Positions 44,978 through 55,516 of a stretch of DNA of 64,000 bases are shown here, in pieces. The stretch is from Diphasiastrum complanatum (Eukaryota > Streptophyta > Lycopodiopsida > Lycopodiales > Lycopodiaceae). The notes under the pieces were generated by a model. It was not told the DNA's origin. It saw only the letters and a list, made by a program, of their open reading frames with translations, and ran no database searches. Each line of letters opens with the position of its first letter. Positions within the stretch are counted from its first letter, which is position 1. The translations under genes and the position numbers were made by a program. The DNA lies in contig CM055092.1 in assembly GCA_029204225.1 (NCBI GenBank), positions 43,832,433-43,896,432 of the forward strand. The letters run 5' to 3'.

Positions 44978-47660
44978 ATCATAGATTCGATAGGCTTTGT
45001 GTGATGTTGAGTATCCGACAAAGATGCTTTTACAACTGACAAGATCGAGCTTCTTTCTTAGATCAGATGGAATATGCACGTAGAAAAGACAACCCAGCAC
45101 TCGGAGGTGCTTCAAACTGGGTTTGTATCCATGAAAGGCTTCGAATGGAGTCTTTGAGTTGACTGCTTTAGTGCTTGAATAATTTTGTAGATAGCAAGCT
45201 GTTGAAATTGCTTCAGCCCAAAAATTATTGGGTAGTTGAGCATTGAGTAGTATTCGGTTCTTCCTCTTGGCTACTCCATTCTGCTATGGTGTATAGTTGG
45301 TGATCAATTGAGATGAATGTCACATGATGATAAGTAGTTGGACATTTCTGACAGATACTCTCCCACACTACCTGTTCATAGGGTCTTGAGTTTTTGACGA
45401 GTTTATGTCTCAACAAACTGCTTGAATCCTTTGAAACAGTTGAATGTCTCATACTTGTTCTTGATGAACATAATGTTGGTGAATCTTGAATAGTCATCGA
45501 TAAAAGTGATAAAAATATACTACTAAACCCAGAGAGGGAGTACTCATAGGACCGCACAGATCACTATGTATCAATCCTAAAATGGACTTAGCTCTAGTGG
45601 CCTGTCCCTTTGGGAATCTTGATCTAGGTTGTTTGCCTAGTAGGCACATCTCACAGACATATTGAATGTCAGTGGAGGCAACATCAATATTTAAGTCCTT
45701 AACCGTATTTTTATGATGCATGTACAAGATAGATCTCATGTTTAAGTGTCCTAATCTTTGATGCCATAATTAGGCATTTGAAGTACTCACATTGGTAGAA
45801 AGTGCATACTCGTGACAAGCTAAAAGCATGGTTTGGTGGTACAAAAAAAGAACCCATTTTTCATTGTACCTTTTGGTAGTACATTTCACTTTTTGGGGAT
45901 TTTATTACTCATAATTGTTTTGAGTCCAGAATAAAAATGACATAACTTTTTAGTGGTAAGTCCAATTTTAGTGAAGTTTAGTGTGTTAAAAAGAGCTTGA
46001 CGAGCACTTTCCAATGATGTATTAGATCACATACTTCTGAGCTATGGTTAAAAAACTTTTGGCAAGTAAAAAGTATGGGGATTTTATTAATCATAATTTT
46101 TTAAGTCCACATTAAAAATGACATAACTTTTTAGTGGTAAGTCCAATTTAAGCGGAGTTTGGTGCGTTAGAAAGCTCTCAACAAGTGCTTTCCAATGATA
46201 TGTTAGATGACATACTTTCAAGGTACGGTTAAAACGTTATAGCAAGTCAAAGGTATTAGCTGAAAATAGTGTATAATAATACAAAAGTGCATTTCTATCC
46301 AAAAAAGGTAGTGTCCTTCAAAGTGCATGTTGTACCACCAAACCATGCTTTTAGCCGACTCAAAATGTACAAGTTATCTTCTCTTTTAGCAAAGAGGATT
46401 TCATTTTGATCTTTATCCGAAATAGTACATTGCTTTGAATTGAACAAGGCTTTGCAGCCCTAATCTGTGAGTTTGTTGATAGAAAGTAAATTCTTTGTCA
46501 GCTTAGGTACATGAAATATGTTCTTAAGCAATGTTGAATTACCATTTGGAAGATGAAGACATATGGAACCTTGGCCTTCGATTTGATGTGTACTGGAGAA
46601 GTAAATATACTTCAAATTTGCTAGCGTGAGTTTTTTCGAATAGGAACTTACATGGAATCATGTGTTGAGAACAACCAGAATCGAGATACCATATCTAGGC
46701 ATCTCTATATTGTTGATCATCTTGTACCATTAGCAGTGTTGGGTCTTCATGAGAGGTACTGGCAGAATCAGTTCCTCCATCCTATTGCATCTTTTTCTTT
46801 GCTTCATTGTGCTTGAGAGCTCGACAGTCCTTGATGTCATGATTGGTTCTCTTGCAATACTTGCAAAAGAATCTAGTTTTAGGCTTTTGTTGATGTCTAT
46901 TGTGCTGTTGTGATTGCTGGTCTGAATCAATCTGCTAAGCTTTGGTCTTCTTGTCCTTCAAAGATCTCTTCTTCGGGAACTGTTGCTTGTTTGAATAGAG
47001 GGCGACTGCCTTTGTATTTGATGTGGATAAGCTTTTCCTTGTTACTTTTTCCTGCAATAAACTTGTTGTCAACTTTTGTAGAGACAGGTCAGGAGCATTG
47101 CTTAAGAGCAATACTAAGTTGTCGTAAGAGAGAGGAAGACTAGATAGAAGAAATATGTTAGCATCTTCATCCGATACTGGCGAACCTATTGCAGCTAGTT
47201 GATTGAGAAGTTGTTTGAATTAATTCAGATGATCAGTGATTGATGTTCCTTCACTCATCTTGAGCGACAAGAACTTCCTTCTCAAGAAGAGATGAGATGA
47301 TACATCTATTATTTCATATAGACTGGAAAGAATGTCTCATGCTTCTTTGGAGCTGGAACAATTTGCTACATGAGCTATTTGTGAATCTTTAAAATTCAGA
47401 GATACAATGGCAAGAGCTTTTCCATCCCTAGCTTCCCAAGTGGTCAACATGTTAGGTTCAATCGACTTGGCTATTGAACCGTTGACGTATCCCCAAATTT
47501 CTTTCTCAATGAATATCATCTTCATTTTGAATTTCCACATGTGGAAATCATCTCCATCGAAACTTATTGATCAAGCGGATTTATGAAGATGTACCTTCCA
47601 TGATGAATGATCTAAGAAATTGTAAAATAATTTTGAATACTATAACAGTTTGGACCTATG
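44978..47660 (-). pseudogene. Copia-A gag, protease and integrase (decayed)
   Basis: Read on the minus strand from 47660 down. Gag has MWKFKMKMIFIEKEIWGYV at 47540-47480 and a CCHC knuckle near 46870 (CKYCKRTNHDIKDC). A decayed protease region follows, then the GAG-pre-integrase motif near 45750-45620 (LWHQRLGHLN, CEMCLLGKQPRSRFPKG). The integrase core starts with IHSDLCGPM near 45550 and ends with HLRVLGCLFYV, VGYSTSHKAYRIYD near 45110-44985. Stops and frameshifts are frequent. The coding path is interrupted by a TIR element (45819-46355) and ends at the Copia-C array. Confidence 0.85.
45819..46355. mobile_element. non-autonomous TIR element (MITE-like) with internal duplication
   Basis: Perfect 24-bp inverted repeats, 45819-45842 and 46332-46355, starting GCTAAAAGCATGG. 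The 537-bp element contains two direct repeats of about 180 bp (45895-46076 and 46077-46256; shared words gacataactttttagtgg and ctttccaatgat). No coding capacity. It interrupts Copia-A between its protease and GAG-pre-integrase regions. No clear target duplication is seen, so I cannot assign a superfamily. Confidence 0.85.
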
Positions 47661-47671
47661 GCTCTGTACCA
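47661..47671 (-). other. Copia-A primer binding site
   Basis: The minus strand reads TGGTACAGAGC, the usual TGGTATCAGAGC with one base missing, three bases after the LTR end CCCAACA. Confidence 0.7.
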
Positions 47672-47674
47672 CTC

Positions 47675-48672
47675 TGTTGGGTTTATATGAAGCGAAATGA
47701 TTGTATTTGAATATACTATAGATCAACTCTGATACCACCCTCGCTAAATGCGATATTCAGTCAAGGGAAAAACTCGACATTAAATTATGATAGGATCTTT
47801 ACCAATATGCTGATTTAGACTATTACTTAGATCGAACAAAGGAATATCCTTGTAGCTGTCGAAGACAACCATGAAGGGAGCGAAACAGTTAGGCATCTAA
47901 GACAACCATGCTTCCTTTGAATGAGATATTCCAAATGAGTCGTGGGACGAGTATCAGTACACGAGAGAGAAATTATCAGAAGACATTCGATAGTGGAACA
48001 CACATAAGAAAATAGAGAACCTGTATTAAACTGTTGTGAATACAACTATCAGATCATGATCCTGTGCCTGAGAATGGTTCATAGTAGTAACGCATAATGT
48101 GCTGTGATCTTACTATGCTAGTTACAGATTGAATACTATCTCTACTTCTTGAATTACCTTCACTCTGTCTAAAATCTCTGATCCTATGGAATCAGATAGT
48201 CTGATACAAGGGAGTTCATCGAGGAACTCTGATTTACGCTACCACTAATTATTGACTCTTCCTCCCTGATATGATTTATTGTATGTATATACACATCAGT
48301 TGTAATGGTCGTGAAGTTTACAACTATGTGGATTAACAGTCATGAAGGGATGCAGTTACTGCACAGTGAACGGTGACGTAGTCTGCAGTGTACAGGGCAA
48401 ACGACGAGCTCCATTTTGACTAGTGATAGTCGACAATTGTCGAAGGTGTCGAATGCTTCGAGTGAATTGTTTGCCCTTGAGAAGATATTGTCGAAGTCGT
48501 CAATAGACTTCGGTTGAGTCGGTGAAGTCGAGTCGATCTCGCTCTACTTCAAGTAGTTATATGTACAGACTGTTCGACTTATGCGAGTAAGACTGCTATT
48601 GTTGTAGAGAGAGAATATCGTAGTGCTCAGAAAAAGAGTTTAGATGAGTAGGAGTGAAGATTAACTCCAATA
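47675..48672 (-). repeat. Copia-A 5' LTR
   Basis: About 998 bp. On the plus strand it runs TGTTGGGTTTATATG to TTAACTCCAATA; the final CA appears mutated to TA. It matches the split left LTR throughout with scattered substitutions and small indels, showing that the element is old. Confidence 0.85.
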
Positions 48673-48941
48673 AATAGTGCTACAAATGACACATTGATTG
48701 TAGCACCTTCACAACAAGAAAAATATTTCTTACACGTTCAACTATACAAATCAATCACATGATTATTTCATTCCAAAGGAATAAGATTTCAAAACATTGT
48801 AAAGTGGTAAACTATCACACCTACTCAAGTACGACTTGAGTTAATCCTTGCAATTTTGAGAATAATACTAAGTGATTAGTGCACTGTCATCTATACGAGA
48901 TCATCATGAAGAAGAAAGTACATCCCCTCAACACAATACAC

Positions 48942-48969
48942 AACACCACCACCACCACCACCACCACCC
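48942..48969. repeat. (CAC)n microsatellite
   Basis: About nine uninterrupted CAC units, in non-coding sequence to the right of Copia-A. Confidence 0.9.
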
Positions 48970-49502
48970 ACATAACATATCGCCTATAAGATACATGAAA
49001 TGTTTTTCCAACCTTAGAGTGTTGCAACCTAGTGAGATTATATTTGTCCATGATTGTACAAGATGAAGTACAACGTAGATTCATACGCCGATTCTCTATC
49101 CCAATGCGATGTGTTTGTTGCATGTAAAGAGTCTTATTTGGTGGATGTCTTTTTCCTTGAAAACATGACTGTGCCACTCGTATCACATGTCAATATTTTC
49201 CATCTTGAGTTTACAATTGTTTGACACCTTGTAAAAAATACGTGATCTTCTTTGCATGCTCACAACGTAAGTGTAATTGGAATCTGCAAGGCTTATGTTG
49301 AGGGATTGGATGTTCTCTTTCATGCATGTCATATATCTCTTCATCATATCCTCTCTGTACTTTTTGAGTTTAAAGAATGTGACCATCCATGTTGTAGGTA
49401 TCTATAGGGCCACAGAAAGTAAACACTACCTATGTCTTTTATTTTCAATGTGCTCTAAAGTTGTGCCCTTTTTGTCATCCATTAATTTTAAACTACCACA
49501 AA

Positions 49503-49545
49503 GACAAAATCAAGTCATCTACATATAAAGCTATAATTGCAATTG
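49503..49545 (-). pseudogene. copia RT relic (YVDD word)
   Basis: The minus strand reads AIIALYVDDLILSL, a good match to the copia RT active site. Flanking sequence is too decayed to extend it confidently. It is separate from Copia-A, whose LTR ends at 48672. Confidence 0.4.
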
Positions 49546-50874
49546 AATTTAGCATCTTTGCAATGGAGAGACTTGTGTTAGAAAGACCTATTTTTAACTT
49601 ATTATTGAGTAAACTTGTTGTTGTACGATAAGTTGTGAGTTGGAACTTAGAACTTTGTTACCAGGGGTGGTTCTACTCCCATCGTTCCTATGAATGAGAG
49701 CATTATAGATAAACTTGTTCATCATGAAAAAGAGTCAAAATCATAGATGCCACTATAATGTGTGTCCTTTTGCAAAATTGCCTAGAAGTAAAGGATTTTT
49801 TCACAAATTTTGACTTGAATTGGCATTCCATGTCACCCATGAAAAGTCCCATGATAAAGTTACTCCCAAGGTAAGCCATAAAAGTCCATAGTCAAAAAAT
49901 TACATGCCCATTGAAATGTTATCTAATTCCATAATCACATGACCAAAATGATTTTTCACAATCGATAAAAGTTGTGCTTGTTTCAATTGATCCATTTATC
50001 ATAGAGCCCAATACACTCTCTAGAAGATTGCTTGGATGTTCACACACTTTTCCCTTAACCTTGATTCCTATAGTAATGCTAGCTTAGGTTTTATCCTTGT
50101 GATTGAAGTTTGAGAAGTATCTTAGGAAGAGCTTTGGACCTATCACTTTGGTTCCTTTGATATTTGACATAGCTTCGCAATGATTGAAAAATCAAAAGTT
50201 TTTGAATAAAAGATACTTCCTTTAGTTCAAATTGAAAAAACGAGCAGCTTGCATTACAGCACCCAAGATGTTGGTGGGTAATTCTCAAGAACAGACAGCC
50301 TTTTTTGTGGCTCTTGATTCAGGTCTTATATGTATATAATTCAAACCATAGAGTGAGAAGAACTGCTTACGCTAAAAGCAATGCAGATTTCCAGAATAAG
50401 TAGAACAAAATACTTGGGATCGTTGTTGGAGCTTTTCATGCACACAAGGATCACAATGCCATGTGATGTAAATAGAAGCGTAGAATACAGACAAGAGGAA
50501 AGGAAAGAGACAAAGCATTACTTGCAAACAAGAGGCCTTGCCTGATTCCAGCAGGAGCTGCAAGGCCTTCCCTTGTTTTATATCTTTCTTCACCAAGCTT
50601 TCACATCGGCGAGGAAAATTGACTGATGAAAGTAGCTGTTGTAGTCCTCCATATCCCTTCTATTAATGTGAACTAATACCACAGAACACACGAGAATGTA
50701 CAGTTTGGACTAGTTTTTGGTTGATCGGGAGAGGATGATATTAATAATAGTAAATGGTGGGGTCGATGTAGCTTTTGCCATTGTGAATTCTGAGCCCGGG
50801 GAGAACAATAAAAGGAGACATAAGTATTGTTTCAGCAGCTGGGAAGCTCAGAATGATGAATTGCCCTGGCTCAT

Positions 50875-52083
50875 TCAAACTTTGGGAGCAACATGACCGG
50901 CCATAGCTGGTTCATACTCATTGGTCACCTGTGCATACGAACCCTTCTCATTTTCAGAAGCTAATTCGGCTACTTCATAATGTTCGACTCTGGCGTTCAC
51001 AACCAGCATCATACAAATCAACCAGAAAAGAGTGGTATCCAGAGCCAAGAATCCGGCACCACCAAGTAGCCCAGTTTTGACAGTTGGGCAGGCGTCTAAG
51101 GGTTGATAATGAGTGTTATACTTGCGGTGATTGCTTTCAGTGATTGTAGCCCACATCAAAAGTCCTTCAGATGTGAAGAAAAGAGCCCTGCAGCATGCAT
51201 AATTACAGTGACACAAGCAGTCACCAACAGGAGTGCAGAAGAACCAGTCATTGCTAGGGCTGAGCTTTATTGCACAATAGTTTTTATAGCATGAGCTTAA
51301 GCCTTGGCAGTTTCAACTTCCACATTAAAAAATTCGGAGAATTGTGATCACCACTGTTACCTTTAATAGACGTTAGACCTTTTAAAATAGCACCAATTCC
51401 TTTGCCCTATAATATGGGTTTCGGAAATTTTCAGCACTGAAAACAGATCAACTAGTAATAATTATATCTGCATTTGTCAGGTTCAAACTAAACTTACAAG
51501 GACAGCAGGAAGAAGATGACAAACATTACGCTTCTCGAAAGCTTTGCAATCGGGACCGGTTTGCCATGATAGGGGAAGAAGAGTGACACGATAGCCAACG
51601 ACGAGGACACGAACAGAAATATAACGGACAGGATGCCCAAAGCTATTGAAGAATCGTGAGGATAATGACAAGTAGTTGCACCATTAGACTGCTCCATTTG
51701 GATCGCAGCATCTCCGGGCTATAAGGATGCCATAAGAAACATCAAATTTCAAAGTCTTCATGTTAATCAGAAACAGTAGCGCATCACAATTTCACAACCC
51801 TGAAACTATCTATCTTGTAGTTTAGAAATATGTCACCCATAATTTTCCATCTCCTGCTTTAGAAAGATTGCCATTAATTTGTGTACTGTGTGTGCGTGTG
51901 CGTGTGCGTGTATGTATGGAAGCACCTAAATTTTGACAGTTTCTTAACTCATGATCATGGATGTAGCAATAACCAGTGAAAGAACTATACCACTTTGTTC
52001 TCGGCCACAATTGCCAATGAAAAAGCAATAAGTCCAGGAACGGTATACACTATGGTAGCGTATCCCACACGACCGAGTGCCAT
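50875..52083 (-). CDS. DUF1218-type four-TM membrane protein (modifying wall lignin-like)
   Basis: Three coding exons on the minus strand: 52083-51991, 51718-51498 and 51187-50875, giving 208 residues. Introns of 272 and 310 bp have GT/AG borders (GTG|GTATAG ... tatag|CCC; TCCTT|GTAAG ... ctgcag|G) and keep the frame exactly. The protein has four hydrophobic segments: residues about 8-27, 56-79, 95-118 and 144-168. The start MALGRVGYATIVYTVPG, the TTCHYPHD word at 46-53 before TM2 and the overall layout fit the plant DUF1218 family, whose characterised members (MWL1/2) affect secondary-wall lignin. C48 and C138 lie in loops. The C-terminal tail of about 40 residues is acidic and probably cytosolic. 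A membrane role is well supported by sequence; the wall-lignin function is only inferred from the family. Confidence 0.8.
51885..51916. repeat. (GTGTGC)n-type microsatellite in DUF1218 intron 1
   Basis: The run tgtgtgcgtgtgcgtgtgcgtgt lies inside the first intron and has no effect on the reading frame. Confidence 0.8.
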
Positions 52084-52111
52084 AGCGAATCAACAAGCGA
52101 TCAGCCTTCCA

Positions 52112-52189
52112 CTAAACTGTGCTGCCAAAGCAAAATTCAACAAACGTTAGAACATCATCAGTCGAATTGCTGCAAAACAACCCAACTAC

Positions 52190-52230
<41 letters not shown>

Positions 52231-52276
52231 CATTTGTTTGTTGATCTGGGAAGAAAATGAAGGAGAAGCTGTTCAT
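52112..52276 (-). CDS. upstream ORF in the DUF1218 leader
   Basis: ATG at 52276 to a stop at 52112: 54 codons, ending 28 nt before the main ATG at 52083. Its middle is a Ser-Leu repeat (SLSLSLSLSLS) encoded by the CT microsatellite. If transcription starts about 30 bp below the TATA box (near 52290), this uORF lies in the mRNA. It could reduce main-ORF translation. Dinucleotide changes in the CT run would shift its frame. There is no evidence that the peptide itself is functional. Confidence 0.4.
52193..52226. repeat. AG/CT microsatellite in DUF1218 5' leader
   Basis: 17 AG units on the plus strand, read as a CT run in the leader of the minus-strand gene. It resembles the CT run at 5691-5722 in the leader of the other gene. 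Confidence 0.9.
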
Positions 52277-52320
52277 GAGAGCTGGCAGACAGGCTTGCAC
52301 GCAACAGTGATGCTGCCTTC

Positions 52321-52326
52321 TTTATA
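52321..52326 (-). promoter_or_regulatory. TATA box of the DUF1218 gene
   Basis: The minus strand reads gagTATAAAgaagg, about 240 bp upstream of the main ATG and upstream of the CT-rich leader. The predicted start is near 52290. Confidence 0.6.
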
Positions 52327-52587
52327 CTCTATCTCCAAAATAGCAACTGCAATACAATACATTACTATACAATCATGAACGATTGACTCGGGAATAACCC
52401 AAAAAAATAAGAGTTGAGCATCTGGGATCGTGCAGCTTTTATCGTGATAATTCACTCACCCAGCTCACACTTGGCCGCCTTCCATGCCCAGCATCAAGGA
52501 CAAGATCCAAAAATCAATATCTTCTACACCTTGTTACAAGCAGGAATAAGGGTGATTTCACACTAGTGCCAACTCCCTTCACTCTCC

Positions 52588-52691
52588 CTTTCTCTTGCCA
52601 CTAACTTAATGGAACTTTGGCAAATGAGACGATCTTCTCCTTTCTCTTGTCACTAAGTTAAGGAAACCTTAGCAAGTGAGATGATCCTCAA
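52588..52691. repeat. 52-bp tandem duplication
   Basis: Units start at 52588 and 52640 with ctttctcttg(c/t)cacta and end gagac/gatgatc(t/c)tc; about 80 percent alike by eye. Confidence 0.7.
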
Positions 52692-53149
52692 CTGACCACC
52701 CATGTTTCACATTAACTACCCCAGTTTCACAGGTGGTTGGAAATAATTAAGCCTAGTGATGCAAGTTGATTGCCAGTTTTAAATCCCTACCATGCCATGA
52801 TCCATTTTCTTTATGTTGCCCCTTGCAAGCCCTAGGTCTAAAATCCATGGTCTTACATCCCAGGTCCTAAAAGCCATTTTCATTGCCCCTACATGGCAAG
52901 AAGCCCATGTGCCACCTCATGTCACATGGTGGCAATTCAAAGTTAGTGTGAAATGGAGGAAGGTCTTTATCTTTTTGAATGACCATTAGGAGAACTCCAT
53001 TTTAAATTGTGGATTTGAGACATTCACATGAAACTAAAGTGTGAAAACACCTTTATGCATGCCAAAGTTTTTAGGGCATTATGTCAATCATAGCCAATCT
53101 ATTCCCATTACCTAATATCACAATCATTTTGACTAGTTTTGGTCTTACC

Positions 53150-53210
53150 TTGCAAAGGCATACTATGTGTTCATGATGGTGAATGGAGCTATTGCAAAAG
53201 TCAACATTAA
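53150..53210. repeat. dispersed repeat segment, copy 2
   Basis: Matches 6328-6388 around tatgtgttca, ggtgaatggag and attgcaaaagtcaa. Confidence 0.5.
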
Positions 53211-54486
53211 CGTCAATGTCATGCATGAACATTCTAAAGCATTCTATAGTGGTTGGAACAAAAGATTAACAAGTATGTCATTTATGTAGTGTTCATATGA
53301 TATTGTCTATTGGAGAACCTCTTGTTTTTACAATCAGTGAAAGCACACATCTATCCACAAATATTGGGTTTACACTTATTCAAAATGTGCACAAAAGTGT
53401 GCATTTTCAAGCACTTATTCAAAAATCCATATCCCGCTAACCATAACAAATTCCGCAAATCCTTTCACATACATTTTCTTCATATGTATATTTATTGATT
53501 AAAATTTGAGCCACTACTTTTGAGCAGATTGCAATGAAGAAATTATGTGTCAAAGATGTGGGGGTAATGTCCAAAATTGATAGTTTCAAGTGTGAGTGTG
53601 TAATGCCATGTTTTTTACTACATTTTTTTGTTATAATTGTAAACTCTAATCATTTATTTTACGACCACAACAATATGCCAATTAAATAAATCCATTTGGA
53701 GTTCTATTGAAGTATATATGGGCATTTGAAAGTTCTTCTTTTAAGTGCTTAAATGTATTGTCTGAATCAACAAAGTTGGAAGCATAACTTATGATTGAAA
53801 ACCACAACAATTAGGTACATGTGTGTCTATGTAGAAATGATTAAACAAAAAGATAATATAATTTCATTGTAGATCAAATTCATTTACATATAAAATAGTA
53901 GCACAAACTAGTCATATTTGTTGCTCTTTACTATGAGCCATGAAATCTATAAAATTTAAAATTTGGGATTTTTTCTAGGCTATTTTCTTGTTAATCTAGA
54001 TAAAAAAAAAATTCAAGCCTCTAGTGTAGGAGAAGCACCTCCAAAACCCTGCTTACAAGACACACACAAATGAATCATTGTGGAGCCAAACCACCCAACC
54101 ATGCAGATGCTACTAATCAATCTCTAATAGCATCTCCCCCGTGCTAGGGAATAGGATGCAGGTGTAGAGAGAGTAACCTGGCAATGAAAACTCACAATGA
54201 AACTGGGAGTAGGGCGAGTTTCACCAAGAGGAAATAGCGCTTGCCTTACCTATGCATGTGTCCATGCAAGCATATAACATTTCCATACATGTAGTTCATT
54301 ACTATTGATACTCTACACCATGCCAATAGTTGTCCTAACCCATGCAATAGCTCCAAATGTCACAATATGTGTGACTGGGTGGGTCCTCAAAAGTTTATTA
54401 ATTATGTTTCTGGGCTAGTCTGGAATGACGTGGTGTAACTAATAAACTCGAGTACTGGAGTGTTAGAAATCAATGATAAACCTCAT

Positions 54487-55516
54487 TGACCAACTTGAAT
54501 TTCCGAAAACCAACATTGAGATCCAACCTGGCGCCATGCCAGATCGGGGGTCCCGATGTGGGTGACTTCCCTCCAAGCAAGCCGCCCGACATACATCAAA
54601 CTTAACCAACTCGAAGCTTCGTTACAAACGAGTAACATCCATTCCAAGCAAGCGATCTGACTTACATCAGACTTAACCAACTGAAAGCTTCGTCACGAGC
54701 GCTGGAAGCCAACTTGGCGCCACGCCAGACTGGACAGCTATAAACAAGTAACTTTCACCCAAGCAAGCCATCCAACTCAGCCCACAGGTTAGAGCCCGTT
54801 CTCCAAGAGCTTAACCCATTCACGTTCATGCAAGGAACACTCAGAACCACAAGTCGCGATAGATTTTGCGTCCTGGGATACGACCCTCATCTATGTGCCA
54901 ACTTAAAAATTTGGAAGCGACCTTACAACTGGCGCTTTTACTGGACACTGAAACCCAGAAGGTAATCAGAGTCAATTTAAGAAAAATCCCAATTTATTCA
55001 TAAATCTGAGAAGGTTACATTTCAAGTGTGTGACCGACCCTAGTCTCCGAGCGCTAGCATGCCAAGGCGAGAGCCATGACAACATTCCAACAAGGGAGGC
55101 TGAGACTTGGTTGGAGCTCGCCATGAGTCGCAACCTGCACTCCCCTATAGTATTGGTGTGATTTGGCACCCCCCCTCATACCAAGCACTCTACCCAAGCT
55201 GGTAAAGCACATTTTTCTCTCTCTAGGATTTTCTCTTTTTAGAAAGTCATTTTCCCTCTCTAGATTTTATTGATCCCTAGGCTTCCTTTAATCATGCCTA
55301 GATCGTGTGAGGTGATTGCACATCGATCTGAGCTCTCTGGACTCCTCTAGAACCGATCAAAGATTTTCAGCCATAGGAACTTGGCGCCGGCTGGATTTTG
55401 GGCATAGTGGCGCCAGGAGCAACGCCGACGCGGAGCAGCAGGGGCGCTGCTGGCTCGGGGGACATAGCTGGCGCCGATGGCGCCGGAAGTAAAGCTTTTA
55501 AAGGTAGCTTTACAAC
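54487..55516 (-). repeat. LARD-1 3' LTR (left)
   Basis: About 1030 bp. On the plus strand it runs TGACCAACTTGAAT...GCTTTACAACA; on the element strand TGTTGTAAAGC...TTGGTCA. It is preceded on the minus strand by a polypurine run (AAGGTGGGGTGGA, 55517-55529), which sets the orientation. It has three internal 'acttaacca(a)ct(t/c)gaagc' subrepeats and a GGCGCC-rich stretch near 55380-55490. Confidence 0.75.

Larger units (their letters stand above)
20996..48672 (-). mobile_element. Copia-A: old Ty1/copia element hosting several insertions
   Basis: Limits are set by matching LTRs, a minus-strand polypurine tract at 31914-31922 and a primer site at 47661-47671. Removing the insertions (element B 21578-31459, Copia-C array 33275-44974, TIR element 45819-46355) leaves an element of about 5.6 kb with the order LTR-gag-PR-IN-RT-RH-LTR, normal for copia. 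All of its coding regions are broken. Confidence 0.85.
48673..50874. other. intergenic, with a probable copia RT relic
   Basis: No intact gene. It holds a CAC microsatellite (48942-48969) and, at about 49503-49545 on the minus strand, a reading ALYVDDLIL, the RT active-site box of a copia element in very decayed surroundings. The part below 50874 may include the 3' UTR of the DUF1218 gene; a 74-codon minus-strand open stretch at 50372-50596 has no recognisable features. Confidence 0.45.
52330..54486. other. gene-free interval upstream of the DUF1218 gene
   Basis: The left part should hold the upstream regulatory region of the DUF1218 gene. It includes a 52-bp tandem duplication (52588-52691) and the second copy of the dispersed segment (53150-53210). 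No coding region or LTR border is recognised up to the LARD start. Confidence 0.5.

Noticed and set aside
48942-48969. CAC repeat as part of a His-rich coding region
   Set aside because: The surrounding frame is short with no start context or splice sites; it is a simple microsatellite.
50372-50596. Minus-strand open frame of 74 codons downstream of the DUF1218 gene
   Set aside because: No recognisable domain, no splice link to the DUF1218 exons, which end with their own stop at 50875.
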